A stretch of DNA of 64,000 bases from Mycobacterium sp. ST-F2 (GTDB lineage: Bacteria; Actinomycetota; Actinomycetes; Mycobacteriales; Mycobacteriaceae). Of the stretch, positions 41,418 to 49,173 are shown in pieces. The position numbers and the translations under genes were made by a program. The notes under the pieces were generated by a model. That model did not search any database, had not been told where the DNA came from, and saw nothing but the letters and a program-made list of their open reading frames with translations. Each line of letters begins with the position of its first letter. The first letter of the stretch is position 1. The DNA is taken from NCBI RefSeq assembly GCF_001905655.1, contig NZ_JMHT01000007.1, positions 124,001 through 188,000 on the forward strand, in the 5' to 3' direction.

Positions 41418-42338
41418 GTGTCAGGTGTCAGTCAGACCGGTCGGGGCACGGCGTGGCGCATTGCGGTGGTGGTGGCTGCCAGTGGCGCATTGGCGCTGTC
41501 GGGCTGTACGAAGAACACCGAATCCACCTCGCCCGCATCGAGTTCGTCGGCCGCCCCCGCATCCAAGGTCGAGTCCATCGCCAATACGGTGCCGGAGGCC
41601 ATCAAGTCCAGCGGCAAGTTGATCGTCGGTGTGAACATCCCGTACGCCCCCAACGAATTCAAGGATCCGAGCGGCAAGATCGTCGGGTTCGACGTCGACC
41701 TGATGAACGCCATCGGCCAGACCCTGGGCCTGACCGTCGACTACCGCGAAGAATCGGATTTCTCCAAGATCATCCCGGCGATCCAGGCCGGCACCTACAA
41801 CGTCGGGATGTCGTCGTTCACCGACAGCAAGCAGCGTGAGCAGCAGGTCGATTTCGTCACGTACTTCTCGGCCGGCAGCTTGTGGGCGCAGCGCCAGGGT
41901 GGCCAGATCGACCCGAACAATGCCTGCGGCAAGAAGGTCGCCGTCGAATCGACCACGGTGCAGGACACCGATGAACTCCCCGCCAAGTCCAAGGCCTGCA
42001 CGGACGCCGGCAAACCGCCGATCGATGTGGTGAAATTCGACAATCAGGACCAGGCTGCCAACGCCGTCGTCGTCGGCCAGGCCGACGCCATGACGGCCGA
42101 TTCGCCCGTGACGCTGTGGGCCATCAAGCAGGCGGGCGGGAAGCTGGTTCAGGCAGGCGAGGTGTTCGACTCGGCGCCGTACGGCTGGCCGGTGAAGAAG
42201 GGCTCTCCGCTGGCGCAGTCGCTGTTGCAGGCGCTGCAGCACCTGATCGACAACGGCACCTACAAGCAGATCGCCGGCAACTGGGGCGTGCAGCCGGGAA
42301 TGATCGACAAGCCGGTCATCAATGGGGCGACCAGCTGA
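41418..42338 (+). CDS. Polar amino acid ABC transporter substrate-binding lipoprotein
   Basis: 306 residues. Signal peptide with lipobox LALSGC, lipid-modified C30, then a Ser/Ala linker. The SBP_bac_3 domain follows: SGKLIVGVNIPYAPNEFKDPSGKIVGFDVDLMNAIGQTLGL, then FSKIIPAIQAGTYNVGMSSFTDSKQRE and the second-lobe VAVESTTVQDTDELPAKSKAC. Family members bind glutamate, glutamine, arginine or related amino acids. GTG start with an AGGAAGAGG site. First gene of a three-gene importer; the following two-component pair may respond to it. Confidence 0.9.
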   Translation: MSGVSQTGRGTAWRIAVVVAASGALALSGCTKNTESTSPASSSSAAPASKVESIANTVPEAIKSSGKLIVGVNIPYAPNEFKDPSGKIVGFDVDLMNAIGQTLGLTVDYREESDFSKIIPAIQAGTYNVGMSSFTDSKQREQQVDFVTYFSAGSLWAQRQGGQIDPNNACGKKVAVESTTVQDTDELPAKSKACTDAGKPPIDVVKFDNQDQAANAVVVGQADAMTADSPVTLWAIKQAGGKLVQAGEVFDSAPYGWPVKKGSPLAQSLLQALQHLIDNGTYKQIAGNWGVQPGMIDKPVINGATS

Positions 42339-42339
42339 C

Positions 42340-43275
42340 GTGACATCTGCTGAGTCAACGGCGGGCCCGAGCGGTCCCGCCGCCATTCACGCGGTCCCGC
42401 TACGGCACCCCTGGCGCTGGGTCGGGGCCGCGGCGATCCTCGTCATCGCCGGCCTGTTCCTCTACGGTGCTGCCACCAATCCCGCCTACGGCTGGGACAC
42501 CTACCTCAAGTACCTGCTCGACGAGCGGGTGGCCGAGGCGGCGTGGAACACCCTGCAGCTCACCGTCTATGCGATGGCGATCGGCTTGGTGCTCGGTGTC
42601 GTCCTGGCCGTCATGCGGCTGTCGCCCAACCCGGTGTTCCGTGCGGTCGCGTGGGGCTATCTGTGGATTTTCCGCGGCACTCCGGTCTACGTGCAGTTGG
42701 TGTTCTGGGGCCTGTTCCCGTCGATCTACCAGAACATCCAGATCGGGGTTCCGTTCGGTCCGTCGCTGTTTCACATCCAGCTACAAGGACTTTCGCTGGC
42801 CTTCGAGATGGCCTTCATCGGCCTGGGGCTCAACGAAGCGGCCTACATGGCCGAAATCATCCGCGCCGGAATCATCTCCGTCCCGGAAGGCCAGACCGAG
42901 GCGTCGGTCGCACTGGGCATGTCGTGGTGGATGACCATGCGCCGCACCGTCCTTCCGCAGGCGATGCGTGTCATCGTGCCGCCGACCGGCAACGAGCTGA
43001 TCAGCATGCTGAAAACCACGTCGCTGGTCACGGCCGTGCCCTACACCCTCGAGCTCTATACCCGTACCCGCGACATCTCGGCGGTCATCTTCCAGCCCAT
43101 CCCGCTGCTGCTGGTGGCCGCCACCTGGTACCTGGTCATCACGAGTCTGCTGATGGTCGGGCAGTTCTACCTGGAGCGGTATTTCTCCCGGGGCGCGTCG
43201 CGCAAGCTGACGACCAAACAGCTCGAGGCGCTGGCCCGGGCGCAGATGGGCGACCACGGCGGTGTGCCCGCATGA
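42340..43275 (+). CDS. Polar amino acid ABC transporter permease
   Basis: 311 residues, HisM/GlnP family. About five to six transmembrane helices; the HEQRTP-region ([46 protein letters not shown]) and EAA loop ([29 protein letters not shown]) are conserved. The GTG at 42340 starts two bases after the binding-protein stop; a GTG-type upstream extension of six codons is also open. Longer C-terminus than usual ends next to the ATPase start. Confidence 0.9.
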   Translation: MTSAESTAGPSGPAAIHAVPLRHPWRWVGAAAILVIAGLFLYGAATNPAYGWDTYLKYLLDERVAEAAWNTLQLTVYAMAIGLVLGVVLAVMRLSPNPVFRAVAWGYLWIFRGTPVYVQLVFWGLFPSIYQNIQIGVPFGPSLFHIQLQGLSLAFEMAFIGLGLNEAAYMAEIIRAGIISVPEGQTEASVALGMSWWMTMRRTVLPQAMRVIVPPTGNELISMLKTTSLVTAVPYTLELYTRTRDISAVIFQPIPLLLVAATWYLVITSLLMVGQFYLERYFSRGASRKLTTKQLEALARAQMGDHGGVPA

Positions 43276-44069
43276 CCAGCGAGGAGCCGCAGGCGGATCG
43301 CGCATTGTCAGCGCCCATGGTGCGCGCCGAGCAGGTGTGCAAGAGCTTCGGTGCCCTGCAGGTGCTCAAGGGCATCACGCTGGAAGTCGAGCGCGGCCAG
43401 GTGCTGGTGCTCGTCGGCCCCTCGGGGTCGGGCAAGTCGACGTTCCTGCGGTGCATCAACCACCTCGAACAGGTCAACGCCGGGCGGTTGTACGTCGACG
43501 AGGAACTGGTCGGCTACCGGGAACGCGGCGGCAAGCTGCACGAACTGCCGCCCAAGGACGCCGCCCGCCAGCGCCGTGACGTCGGCATGGTGTTCCAGCA
43601 TTTCAATCTGTTCCCGCACCGGACCGCGCTGGAGAACGTCATCGAGGCGCCGATCCACGTCAAAGGCGTCAAGCGCGACGCGGCGGTGAGTCGGGCACGG
43701 GAGCTGCTCGAGCAGGTCGGGTTGGCGAGCAAGGCCGACGCGTATCCGGCGCAGCTGTCCGGTGGTCAGCAGCAGCGCGTCGCGATCGCCCGTGCGTTGG
43801 CGATGGAGCCCAAACTGATGCTGTTCGACGAGCCGACCTCGGCGCTGGACCCGGAACTGGTCGGGGAAGTGCTGGCCGTCATGAAGAAGCTTGCCCAGCA
43901 GGGCATGACGATGATCGTGGTCACCCACGAGATGGGCTTCGCGCGCGAAGTGGCCGACAAGTTGGTGTTCATGGACGGTGGCGTGGTGGTCGAGCACGGC
44001 GCCCCGCGTGAGGTGATGGCCAACCCGAAACATGAACGCACGAAGGCTTTTCTGTCAAAAGTGATGTAG
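43272..44069 (+). CDS. Polar amino acid ABC transporter ATP-binding protein
   Basis: 265 residues, GlnQ/HisP type. Walker [20 protein letters not shown]-loop [20 protein letters not shown], signature [15 protein letters not shown], Walker [21 protein letters not shown]-loop [14 protein letters not shown]. The N-terminal ~15 residues ([15 protein letters not shown]) come from a dispersed 26-bp repeat and are not part of the domain; [12 protein letters not shown] is the conserved beginning. ATGA overlaps join it to the permease and to the kinase gene. Confidence 0.92.
   Translation: MTSEEPQADRALSAPMVRAEQVCKSFGALQVLKGITLEVERGQVLVLVGPSGSGKSTFLRCINHLEQVNAGRLYVDEELVGYRERGGKLHELPPKDAARQRRDVGMVFQHFNLFPHRTALENVIEAPIHVKGVKRDAAVSRARELLEQVGLASKADAYPAQLSGGQQQRVAIARALAMEPKLMLFDEPTSALDPELVGEVLAVMKKLAQQGMTMIVVTHEMGFAREVADKLVFMDGGVVVEHGAPREVMANPKHERTKAFLSKVM
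43278..43303. repeat. 26-bp dispersed repeat, copy 2
   Basis: Matches 24610-24635 at 25 of 26 positions. Here it is coding (SEEPQADRA at the ATPase N-terminus). Confidence 0.7.
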
Positions 44070-45244
44070 TGGCTGTGCCCGTGGCGTCAGAACCCGACCC
44101 GGCTGCCCCGCTGTGGCGGGCGGCGCAGGGCTTCCGGTTGCTCAGCTGCCTGTACGCCTTGGGTTTTCAACTGGCGGTCAATGACGACCTCGCGCACCCG
44201 GCCGTCACATGGGCGCTGTTCGGGGTCCTCATCGCCTGGAGCCTGGCGTGTGCGGTGGCCTATCTGCGGGGCTTCGGCCGGCGCCCGGCGTGGGTGCTGG
44301 CCGAAGTGCTGGTCGTCCTGCTGCTGGTGTTGTCGACCGAGCTGGTCGCGTCCCCGGCGTGGATCGCCGGCAACCAGTCGTGGCCGACGACGTTGTGGGC
44401 CACCAACGCGACGCTGTCGGCGGCCATCCAACTGGGGCCGCTCGCCGGGATGGGTGTCGGCCTGGTGATCACGGCGGCCGGCGCGGTGCTCAAGGGCTAT
44501 TTCGACCCGAACCTGGGACGGCAGGCGACGCTCGTCATCGAGCTGTCGGTGGGCCTTGCCGTCGGCATGGCCGCCCAGACCGCCCGCCGGGCCCACGCGG
44601 AACTGCAACGCGCGACCCGGCTGGCGGCGGCGACCGCCGAGCGTGAGCGGTTGTCCCGCCAGGTGCACGACGGCGCCATTCAGGTGCTGGCGCTGGTGGC
44701 CCGTAAAGGGCGGGAAATCGGTGGAGCGACAACAGAACTCGCGGAGCTGGCCGGCGAGCAGGAACGGGCCCTGCGTCGCCTGGTCAGTTCCGGCCTGGAC
44801 GAGACGTCCGGTGGTCTGGTCGACGTCGGCGAGCTGCTCCGTGCCCGCGCCGGTGACCGCGTCGCGGTGAGCGTGCCGCCGGACCCGGTGCTGCTGGACG
44901 CCGGCGTAGCGGGCGAGCTCGACGCCGCGGCGGCCAACGTGCTGGCCAATACGGCGGCACACGCGGGCCCGGAGGCTCGCGCCTTCGTCCTCGTCGAGGA
45001 CCTGGGGGAGCAGGTGGTGGTGAGCATCCGCGACGATGGGGTGGGGATTGCCGACGGACGGTTGGCGCAGGCGGCGGCGGAGGGGCACATGGGCGTGACG
45101 AAATCCATTGTGGGACGGATGGAATCGCTCGGCGGTTCGGCCGAGCTGACGACGTCGCCGGGGACAGGCACGGAGTGGGAGCTGACGGTACCTCGGGCGA
45201 GCGAAGCGACGGGAAATCGGCGCGGGGCGGCCACCGATGTCTGA
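44069..45244 (+). CDS. Membrane sensor histidine kinase (NarX/MacS-like)
   Basis: 391 residues. About five to six N-terminal transmembrane helices (residues ~20-170), then a HisKA_3 type dimer helix with the phospho-acceptor H200 in ERERLSRQVHDGAIQVLALV, and an HATPase domain (ANVLANTAAHAG, IRDDGVGI, GTGTEWELTVP). The ATP-lid is short as in NarL-type kinases. Overlaps the ATPase gene by one base and the response regulator gene by eight; a cognate pair. The stimulus is unknown but the operon suggests amino acid sensing. The last ~15 residues lie over a dispersed repeat. Confidence 0.9.
   Translation: MAVPVASEPDPAAPLWRAAQGFRLLSCLYALGFQLAVNDDLAHPAVTWALFGVLIAWSLACAVAYLRGFGRRPAWVLAEVLVVLLLVLSTELVASPAWIAGNQSWPTTLWATNATLSAAIQLGPLAGMGVGLVITAAGAVLKGYFDPNLGRQATLVIELSVGLAVGMAAQTARRAHAELQRATRLAAATAERERLSRQVHDGAIQVLALVARKGREIGGATTELAELAGEQERALRRLVSSGLDETSGGLVDVGELLRARAGDRVAVSVPPDPVLLDAGVAGELDAAAANVLANTAAHAGPEARAFVLVEDLGEQVVVSIRDDGVGIADGRLAQAAAEGHMGVTKSIVGRMESLGGSAELTTSPGTGTEWELTVPRASEATGNRRGAATDV
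45195..45216. repeat. 22-bp dispersed repeat, copy 2
   Basis: Exact match to 33501-33522; here it is within the kinase gene (encoding ASEATGN). Confidence 0.7.
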
Positions 45245-45884
45245 GCCGCAGCTGACGGTCATGGTGGTCGACGATCACCCCATCTGGCGCGACGCCGTCG
45301 CGCGCGATCTCGAGGACTGCGGTTTCACCGTGGTGGCGACGGCCGACGGCGTCGCGGCGGCGGGCCGGCGGGCCGCGGTGGTCAAGCCCCAGGTGGTGGT
45401 GATGGATATGCGGCTGTCTGATGGCAGCGGTGTCGAGGCAACCACTCAGGTGCTCGCGGTGTCACCGGCCAGCCGGGTGCTGGTGCTGTCGGCATCCGAT
45501 GAGCGCGATGACGTGCTGGAGGCCGTGAAGGCCGGGGCCACTGGATATTTGGTGAAGAGCGCCTCCAAGATCGAACTGGCGGACGCGGTCCGCGCGACGG
45601 GTGAGGGACGCGCGGTGTTCACCCCCGGGCTGGCGGGTCTGGTGCTGGGCGAGCACCGGCGCATGGCCAAGGCCCCGGGCGCGGACCCGGCTGCGGGCTT
45701 GACCGAACGCGAGACGGAAATCCTGCGTTACGTGGCAAAAGGCTTGACCGCCAAGCAGATTGCCGAGCGGCTGACCCTGAGCCACCGCACCGTCGAGAAC
45801 CATGTGCAAGCGACCTTCCGCAAACTGCAGGTCGCCAATCGGGTGGAAGCGGCGCGCTACGCCATCGAGCACGGGCTGGACTGA
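45237..45884 (+). CDS. NarL/LuxR-family response regulator
   Basis: 215 residues. Receiver domain with acid pocket DDHP (D12-D13) and phospho-acceptor D57 in VVVMDMRLSDGSG; Lys in GYLVKSAS; C-terminal LuxR-type helix-turn-helix LTERETEILRYVAKGLTAKQIAERLTLSHRTVENHVQ. Partner of the kinase it overlaps. Its last 28 bases overlap the end of the convergent cyclase gene. Confidence 0.93.
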   Translation: MSEPQLTVMVVDDHPIWRDAVARDLEDCGFTVVATADGVAAAGRRAAVVKPQVVVMDMRLSDGSGVEATTQVLAVSPASRVLVLSASDERDDVLEAVKAGATGYLVKSASKIELADAVRATGEGRAVFTPGLAGLVLGEHRRMAKAPGADPAAGLTERETEILRYVAKGLTAKQIAERLTLSHRTVENHVQATFRKLQVANRVEAARYAIEHGLD

Positions 45885-47221
45885 GCGCCGTCGGCCCGCG
45901 ACGGGCCGGCCGCGGACAGGCGGCCCACCAGGTACCAGGTGCGCATCAGTCCCTTGCCCTTGACGTCGATCTCGCCCCGCTCTTCGAATTCGTAGGCGTG
46001 CTGCAGGCGTTCGTAGACGTTGTGCGGCACCTGGATTCGGCCGGCGACATCGGTGCTCTCCATGCGCGAGGCGACATTGACGGCGTCGCCCCAGACGTCG
46101 TAGAAGAACTTGCGTGACCCCACGACGCCCGCGACCACGGGCCCGGCGGCGATGCCGATGCGGACGGGGACGGGCCGGCCCTTCGGGTCGGTCAGTTCGC
46201 GGACTTCTTCGGCGAAATCCAGGGCCAGGCACGCCAATGCCTCGAGGTGGTCGGCCCGGTCGTGTGGTATTCCGCTGACCACCATGTAGGAGTCGCCGCT
46301 CGTCTTGACCTTCTCCAGGCCGTGCCGGTCGACCAGGGCGTCGAGGCCGGTGTACAGCGTGTCCAGGAACTGGACCAGGTCGCCGGGGGCCGTGTCACTC
46401 GCCCGCTGGGTGTACCCGGCGATGTCCGCGAAAAGGATTGAGGCGTCGTCGAATTTGTCGGCGATCACCGAATGCGCCGGATCTTTGAGTCGCTGCGCGA
46501 TGGACTCGGGAAGGATGTTGGCCAAGAGCGACTCGGACCGGAGATACTCGGCCTGGATGGCCCGCTGAGCGATGGCGTTCTCGCGTAGGACCGACCACAC
46601 GGTCGCCATCACGATCAGACAGGCCGACACCGCCGTGATGATGTAGGTGACGCGGCTTTCCATCTCCGTTTGTGCCCCGGTGTGCGCCGGGATGGTGAAC
46701 TCCAGGATGGTCGCGGTGACGATGCCGACCGCGGCGACGGCGGCCGCGAACCACAGATGTTCGAGACCGACGATCAGCAGTGCGATGGCGCCCGCCACGG
46801 CGAAATACAGGAGGATGCCGGAGCCGGTGCCGACGTCGATGCAGACGACGGTGACCGAGGTATAGGCGATGAGCACGAACGCCGCCGGGGCGACCAGCTC
46901 ACCGAACCGGTAGAGCGACGGGACCAGCAGGAACAGCGCCGCGCTCGCCAGGTTGACCGCACCGATCCACATCGCGTACGGGCCTGTGGACAAGGCCTGG
47001 AACGCGAAGAAGACGCTGAGCAGCGCGCCGAGGCGGCTGGTGCGGGTCAGGATCCGCCGGCTGCGCGCGACAGTGGGGCTCAGGATGTCGGCATCGGGGC
47101 GAAGGCATTCGGCGACGGTTGCGGTCGGTACGCACACCGAACGACGCACGGCCGCGACCAGGTCGGCGCCGGCCGGAGGCGCGGCGCCACCGGCAAGGCG
47201 AGCGTCGTCCATGATCGCCAT
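45857..47221 (-). CDS. cya: Membrane adenylate cyclase, Rv1625c (Cya) type
   Basis: 454 residues: N-terminal six transmembrane segments (about 65-212), linker, then a class III cyclase domain (about 255-430). Catalytic set complete: metal ligands D266 (FADIAGY) and D310 (TSGDSY), adenine-specifying K306 and D375 (FFYDVWGDAVNVASR), N382 and R386. These sit exactly ten residues later than the published positions in Rv1625c, so it is the orthologue and should make cAMP as a homodimer. ATG at 47221 follows TACCCT by seven bases (leaderless). Confidence 0.95.
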   Translation of the reverse strand: MAIMDDARLAGGAAPPAGADLVAAVRRSVCVPTATVAECLRPDADILSPTVARSRRILTRTSRLGALLSVFFAFQALSTGPYAMWIGAVNLASAALFLLVPSLYRFGELVAPAAFVLIAYTSVTVVCIDVGTGSGILLYFAVAGAIALLIVGLEHLWFAAAVAAVGIVTATILEFTIPAHTGAQTEMESRVTYIITAVSACLIVMATVWSVLRENAIAQRAIQAEYLRSESLLANILPESIAQRLKDPAHSVIADKFDDASILFADIAGYTQRASDTAPGDLVQFLDTLYTGLDALVDRHGLEKVKTSGDSYMVVSGIPHDRADHLEALACLALDFAEEVRELTDPKGRPVPVRIGIAAGPVVAGVVGSRKFFYDVWGDAVNVASRMESTDVAGRIQVPHNVYERLQHAYEFEERGEIDVKGKGLMRTWYLVGRLSAAGPSRADGAQSSPCSMA

Positions 47222-47228
47222 GGATTTA

Positions 47229-47234
47229 AGGGTA
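47229..47234 (-). promoter_or_regulatory. -10 box of the cyclase gene
   Basis: TACCCT on the minus strand, seven bases before the ATG at 47221, no ribosome site between. Confidence 0.45.
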
Positions 47235-47311
47235 GACGCGCAGGGCTGAATTTGGTGCCCGCCTGCGGATACTCCGCTGACGGCGAAACCGGACGGCCCC
47301 GGCGCTGCGGC

Positions 47312-47848
47312 TCAGACCGAATAGCTCGGGGCGCCGATCCCGGACATCGTCGCCCGCAGCCGGTGCGCGATGTCGCGGTCCAAGGCAACGAGATTCGCGG
47401 CGAAGTGCCGGATGTCGGCGGCATGATCGTCGGCGATCGACTCGCGCGACTCGCGTTCCCGGGCCACGAACCGGTACCTGACCTCGGCCACCGACAGGTC
47501 TTCGGCGACCGTGAATTCGTTGGTGCGGGCGTCGTCAATCGCGCCCAGCGCCAGGCGTTTGACGTCAGAGAGTGACGCCGCGCCGGTCTGAGCGATATTG
47601 GCCGCGGTCCGCAGCGAGTCGGCCGACCCGCGGACTTTCACCAGATCGCGCCACGCGATGTCCTGGGCGTTCTCCGCGGCAGTGCCTTCCCAGGTGCTGC
47701 CGCCGGGCCGCAGCGTGCCCTGCCAGACCTCGTGGAAGGAGTTCTCCCACAGCTCGGCGGTCTTGTTCCACTGCACTGCGGCGTCGACCAGGTGCTGAAC
47801 ATCCCAATCGGTGATCTGTGCCAGGGTCGGCAATTCGAGTTCGGCCAT
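47312..47848 (-). CDS. WXG-like helical protein (type VII secretion-associated N-domain)
   Basis: 178 residues, mainly helical. MAELELPTLAQITDWDVQHLVDAA opens it; STWEGTAAENAQ (about 51-62) is a W-x-G turn like that of WXG100 proteins, and the whole resembles the N-terminal targeting domain found on mycobacterial T7SS effectors and toxins. Here the domain stands alone, with no effector domain fused or directly following. It lies six bases downstream of the EspC-like gene, a pairing common for ESX substrates. Function inferred. Confidence 0.65.
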   Translation of the reverse strand: MAELELPTLAQITDWDVQHLVDAAVQWNKTAELWENSFHEVWQGTLRPGGSTWEGTAAENAQDIAWRDLVKVRGSADSLRTAANIAQTGAASLSDVKRLALGAIDDARTNEFTVAEDLSVAEVRYRFVARERESRESIADDHAADIRHFAANLVALDRDIAHRLRATMSGIGAPSYSV

Positions 47849-47854
47849 CAGAGG

Positions 47855-48127
47855 CTAGTCCGCTAATGCTGCCGACGCCGAGCTGTCGGAGTCGGTATAG
47901 GCACGTCCGGCGGAGGTCAACGAGGCCGCCACCGACCAGATGCGCTCGGCATGAGCGACGGACGCGGCATCGACGCGCGCCTGAATCTCGCCGACGACAT
48001 CAGCGGTGGACTGGCCTTCGGGCAGCGGGGCCCCGCTGATGGTGTGTGCCGACAGAGCTTGGGCATGCTGCTCGAGTTGACCGGCGACGGCGAACAATCC
48101 ATCAGCAGTGACTCGCAGTGCCCCCAT
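47855..48127 (-). CDS. EspC-like (DUF2580) type VII secretion target
   Basis: 90 residues, two helices with the typical opening MGALRVTADGLFAVAGQLEQHAQALSAH and a C-terminal YTDSDSSASAALAD that fits the Y-x3-D/E style secretion signal (Y77, x3, S/D region). Family members pair with EspA- or WXG-like partners and are exported by ESX systems. It begins 23 bp downstream of the tRNA 3' end on the same strand and is followed by the WXG-like gene. No ESX machinery gene is in the window. Confidence 0.72.
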   Translation of the reverse strand: MGALRVTADGLFAVAGQLEQHAQALSAHTISGAPLPEGQSTADVVGEIQARVDAASVAHAERIWSVAASLTSAGRAYTDSDSSASAALAD

Positions 48128-48150
48128 GCGAGCAGTTTAGCGTCGAGTTT

Positions 48151-48227
48151 TGGTGCCCTCGGTGAGATTCGAACTCACACTGCACGGGTTTTGAATCCGT
48201 TTCCTCTGCCAGTTGGGATACGAGGGC
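48151..48227 (-). tRNA. tRNA-Leu(CAA)-like, class-I shape
   Basis: 77 nt with encoded CCA. Acceptor GCCCTCG pairs with CGAGGGC (7 bp), discriminator A; D-stem TCC/GGA (3 bp) with CAACTGGCAGA loop; anticodon loop TTCAAAA giving anticodon CAA (Leu, UUG); T-stem GTGAG/CTCAC with TTCGAAT loop. Two oddities: the variable loop is only 5 nt, whereas bacterial Leu tRNAs have a long variable arm, and the innermost anticodon-stem pair is A-C. Lies divergent from pdtaR and directly upstream of the T7SS-like pair. Confidence 0.85.
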
Positions 48228-48322
48228 GTCGCACCGGTTCCTGGGTGCGGTGTACCACCATAGTGGATGTGATTCTGGCGGCCACGGCGCGCCCCGAGGT
48301 CGCCTTGGCGGGCACCTCACGC

Positions 48323-48328
48323 GACAAT
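48323..48328 (+). promoter_or_regulatory. -10 box of pdtaR, leaderless start
   Basis: GACAAT six bases before the pdtaR ATG, the same hexamer and spacing as at hisD. Confidence 0.5.
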
Positions 48329-48334
48329 GTGGTG

Positions 48335-48967
48335 ATGACCGGTCCAACAACTGATGACGTCACACCGCGCCGTGTTCTCGTGGCCGAGGATGAAGCGCTC
48401 ATCCGGCTGGACCTCGCGGAGATGCTCCGCGACGAGGGCTACGAGATCGTCGGCGAGGCCGGCGACGGCCAGGAGGCCGTCGAGCTCGCCGAGCAGCTCA
48501 AGCCGGACCTGGTGATCATGGACGTGAAGATGCCGCGCCGCGACGGCATCGACGCGGCCTCCGAGATCGCCGCCAAGCGCATCGCGCCCATCGTGATCCT
48601 GACCGCGTTTTCGCAGCGTGAGCTGGTCGAACGCGCTCGCGACGCCGGCGCCATGGCCTACCTGGTCAAGCCGTTCTCCATCACCGACCTGGTGCCGGCC
48701 ATCGAGGTCGCGGTCAGCCGATTCGGTGAGCTGACGGCGTTGGAGAAGGAAGTCCTGTCGCTGTCGGACCGCCTGGAGACCCGCAAGCTCGTCGAGCGTG
48801 CCAAGGGCATCCTGCAGACCAAGCAGGGCATGACCGAACCCGAGGCGTTCAAGTGGATTCAGCGGGCCGCCATGGACCGGCGCACCACCATGAAGCGGGT
48901 GGCCGAGGTGGTCGTCGAGACGCTGGATCCGCCTGCCGCCGAGACGGCGGAGCCGTCAGCCGACTGA
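48335..48967 (+). CDS. pdtaR: ANTAR-type response regulator PdtaR
   Basis: 210 residues. Receiver domain: VLVAEDEALIRLDLAEMLRDEGYEIVGEAGDG, phospho-acceptor D63 in LVIMDVKMPRRDG, Lys in AYLVKPFS. C-terminal ANTAR RNA-binding domain: LSDRLETRKLVERAKGILQTKQGMTEPEAFKWIQRAAMDRRTTM. Orthologue of Rv1626, partner of the unlinked kinase PdtaS, acting as an antiterminator. ATG at 48335 preferred over an adjacent GTG; the open frame further upstream crosses the tRNA and is not coding. A short GCCGAC/GTCGGC hairpin surrounds the stop. Confidence 0.96.
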   Translation: MTGPTTDDVTPRRVLVAEDEALIRLDLAEMLRDEGYEIVGEAGDGQEAVELAEQLKPDLVIMDVKMPRRDGIDAASEIAAKRIAPIVILTAFSQRELVERARDAGAMAYLVKPFSITDLVPAIEVAVSRFGELTALEKEVLSLSDRLETRKLVERAKGILQTKQGMTEPEAFKWIQRAAMDRRTTMKRVAEVVVETLDPPAAETAEPSAD

Positions 48968-49173
48968 GTCGGCCATCCGCCGCCGGTTAACTCTGTGTTT
49001 CGGGCCGCAGCATTTACACAGGTCCGATAGAGACACCGTCGGCGAGCATCGCTCAACAGCGCGTATCGCCGCTCCGTGTTGGTTACTGTCTACGCGAAGT
49101 GCCGGATGTCGGCCCACCTGCCAAGTGTGCAGGCCGCATCCGGTGCCAGGTAACCATGACCCGGAGGTGAAGC
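48968..49173. other. 206-bp region upstream of the branched-chain-type ABC operon
   Basis: No gene. A GGAGGTG ribosome site at 49162-49168 precedes the binding-protein GTG. TACTGT near 49084-49089 may be a -10. No operator is recognised. Confidence 0.4.

Noticed and set aside
47222..48150. att-type duplication of the tRNA 3' end around the T7SS-like pair
   Set aside because: No second copy of the tRNA T-arm/acceptor sequence found by eye near 47.2-47.4 kb.
47951..48334. Upstream extension of pdtaR
   Set aside because: Would read through the tRNA and the EspC-like gene; leaderless start at 48335 fits orthologue length.
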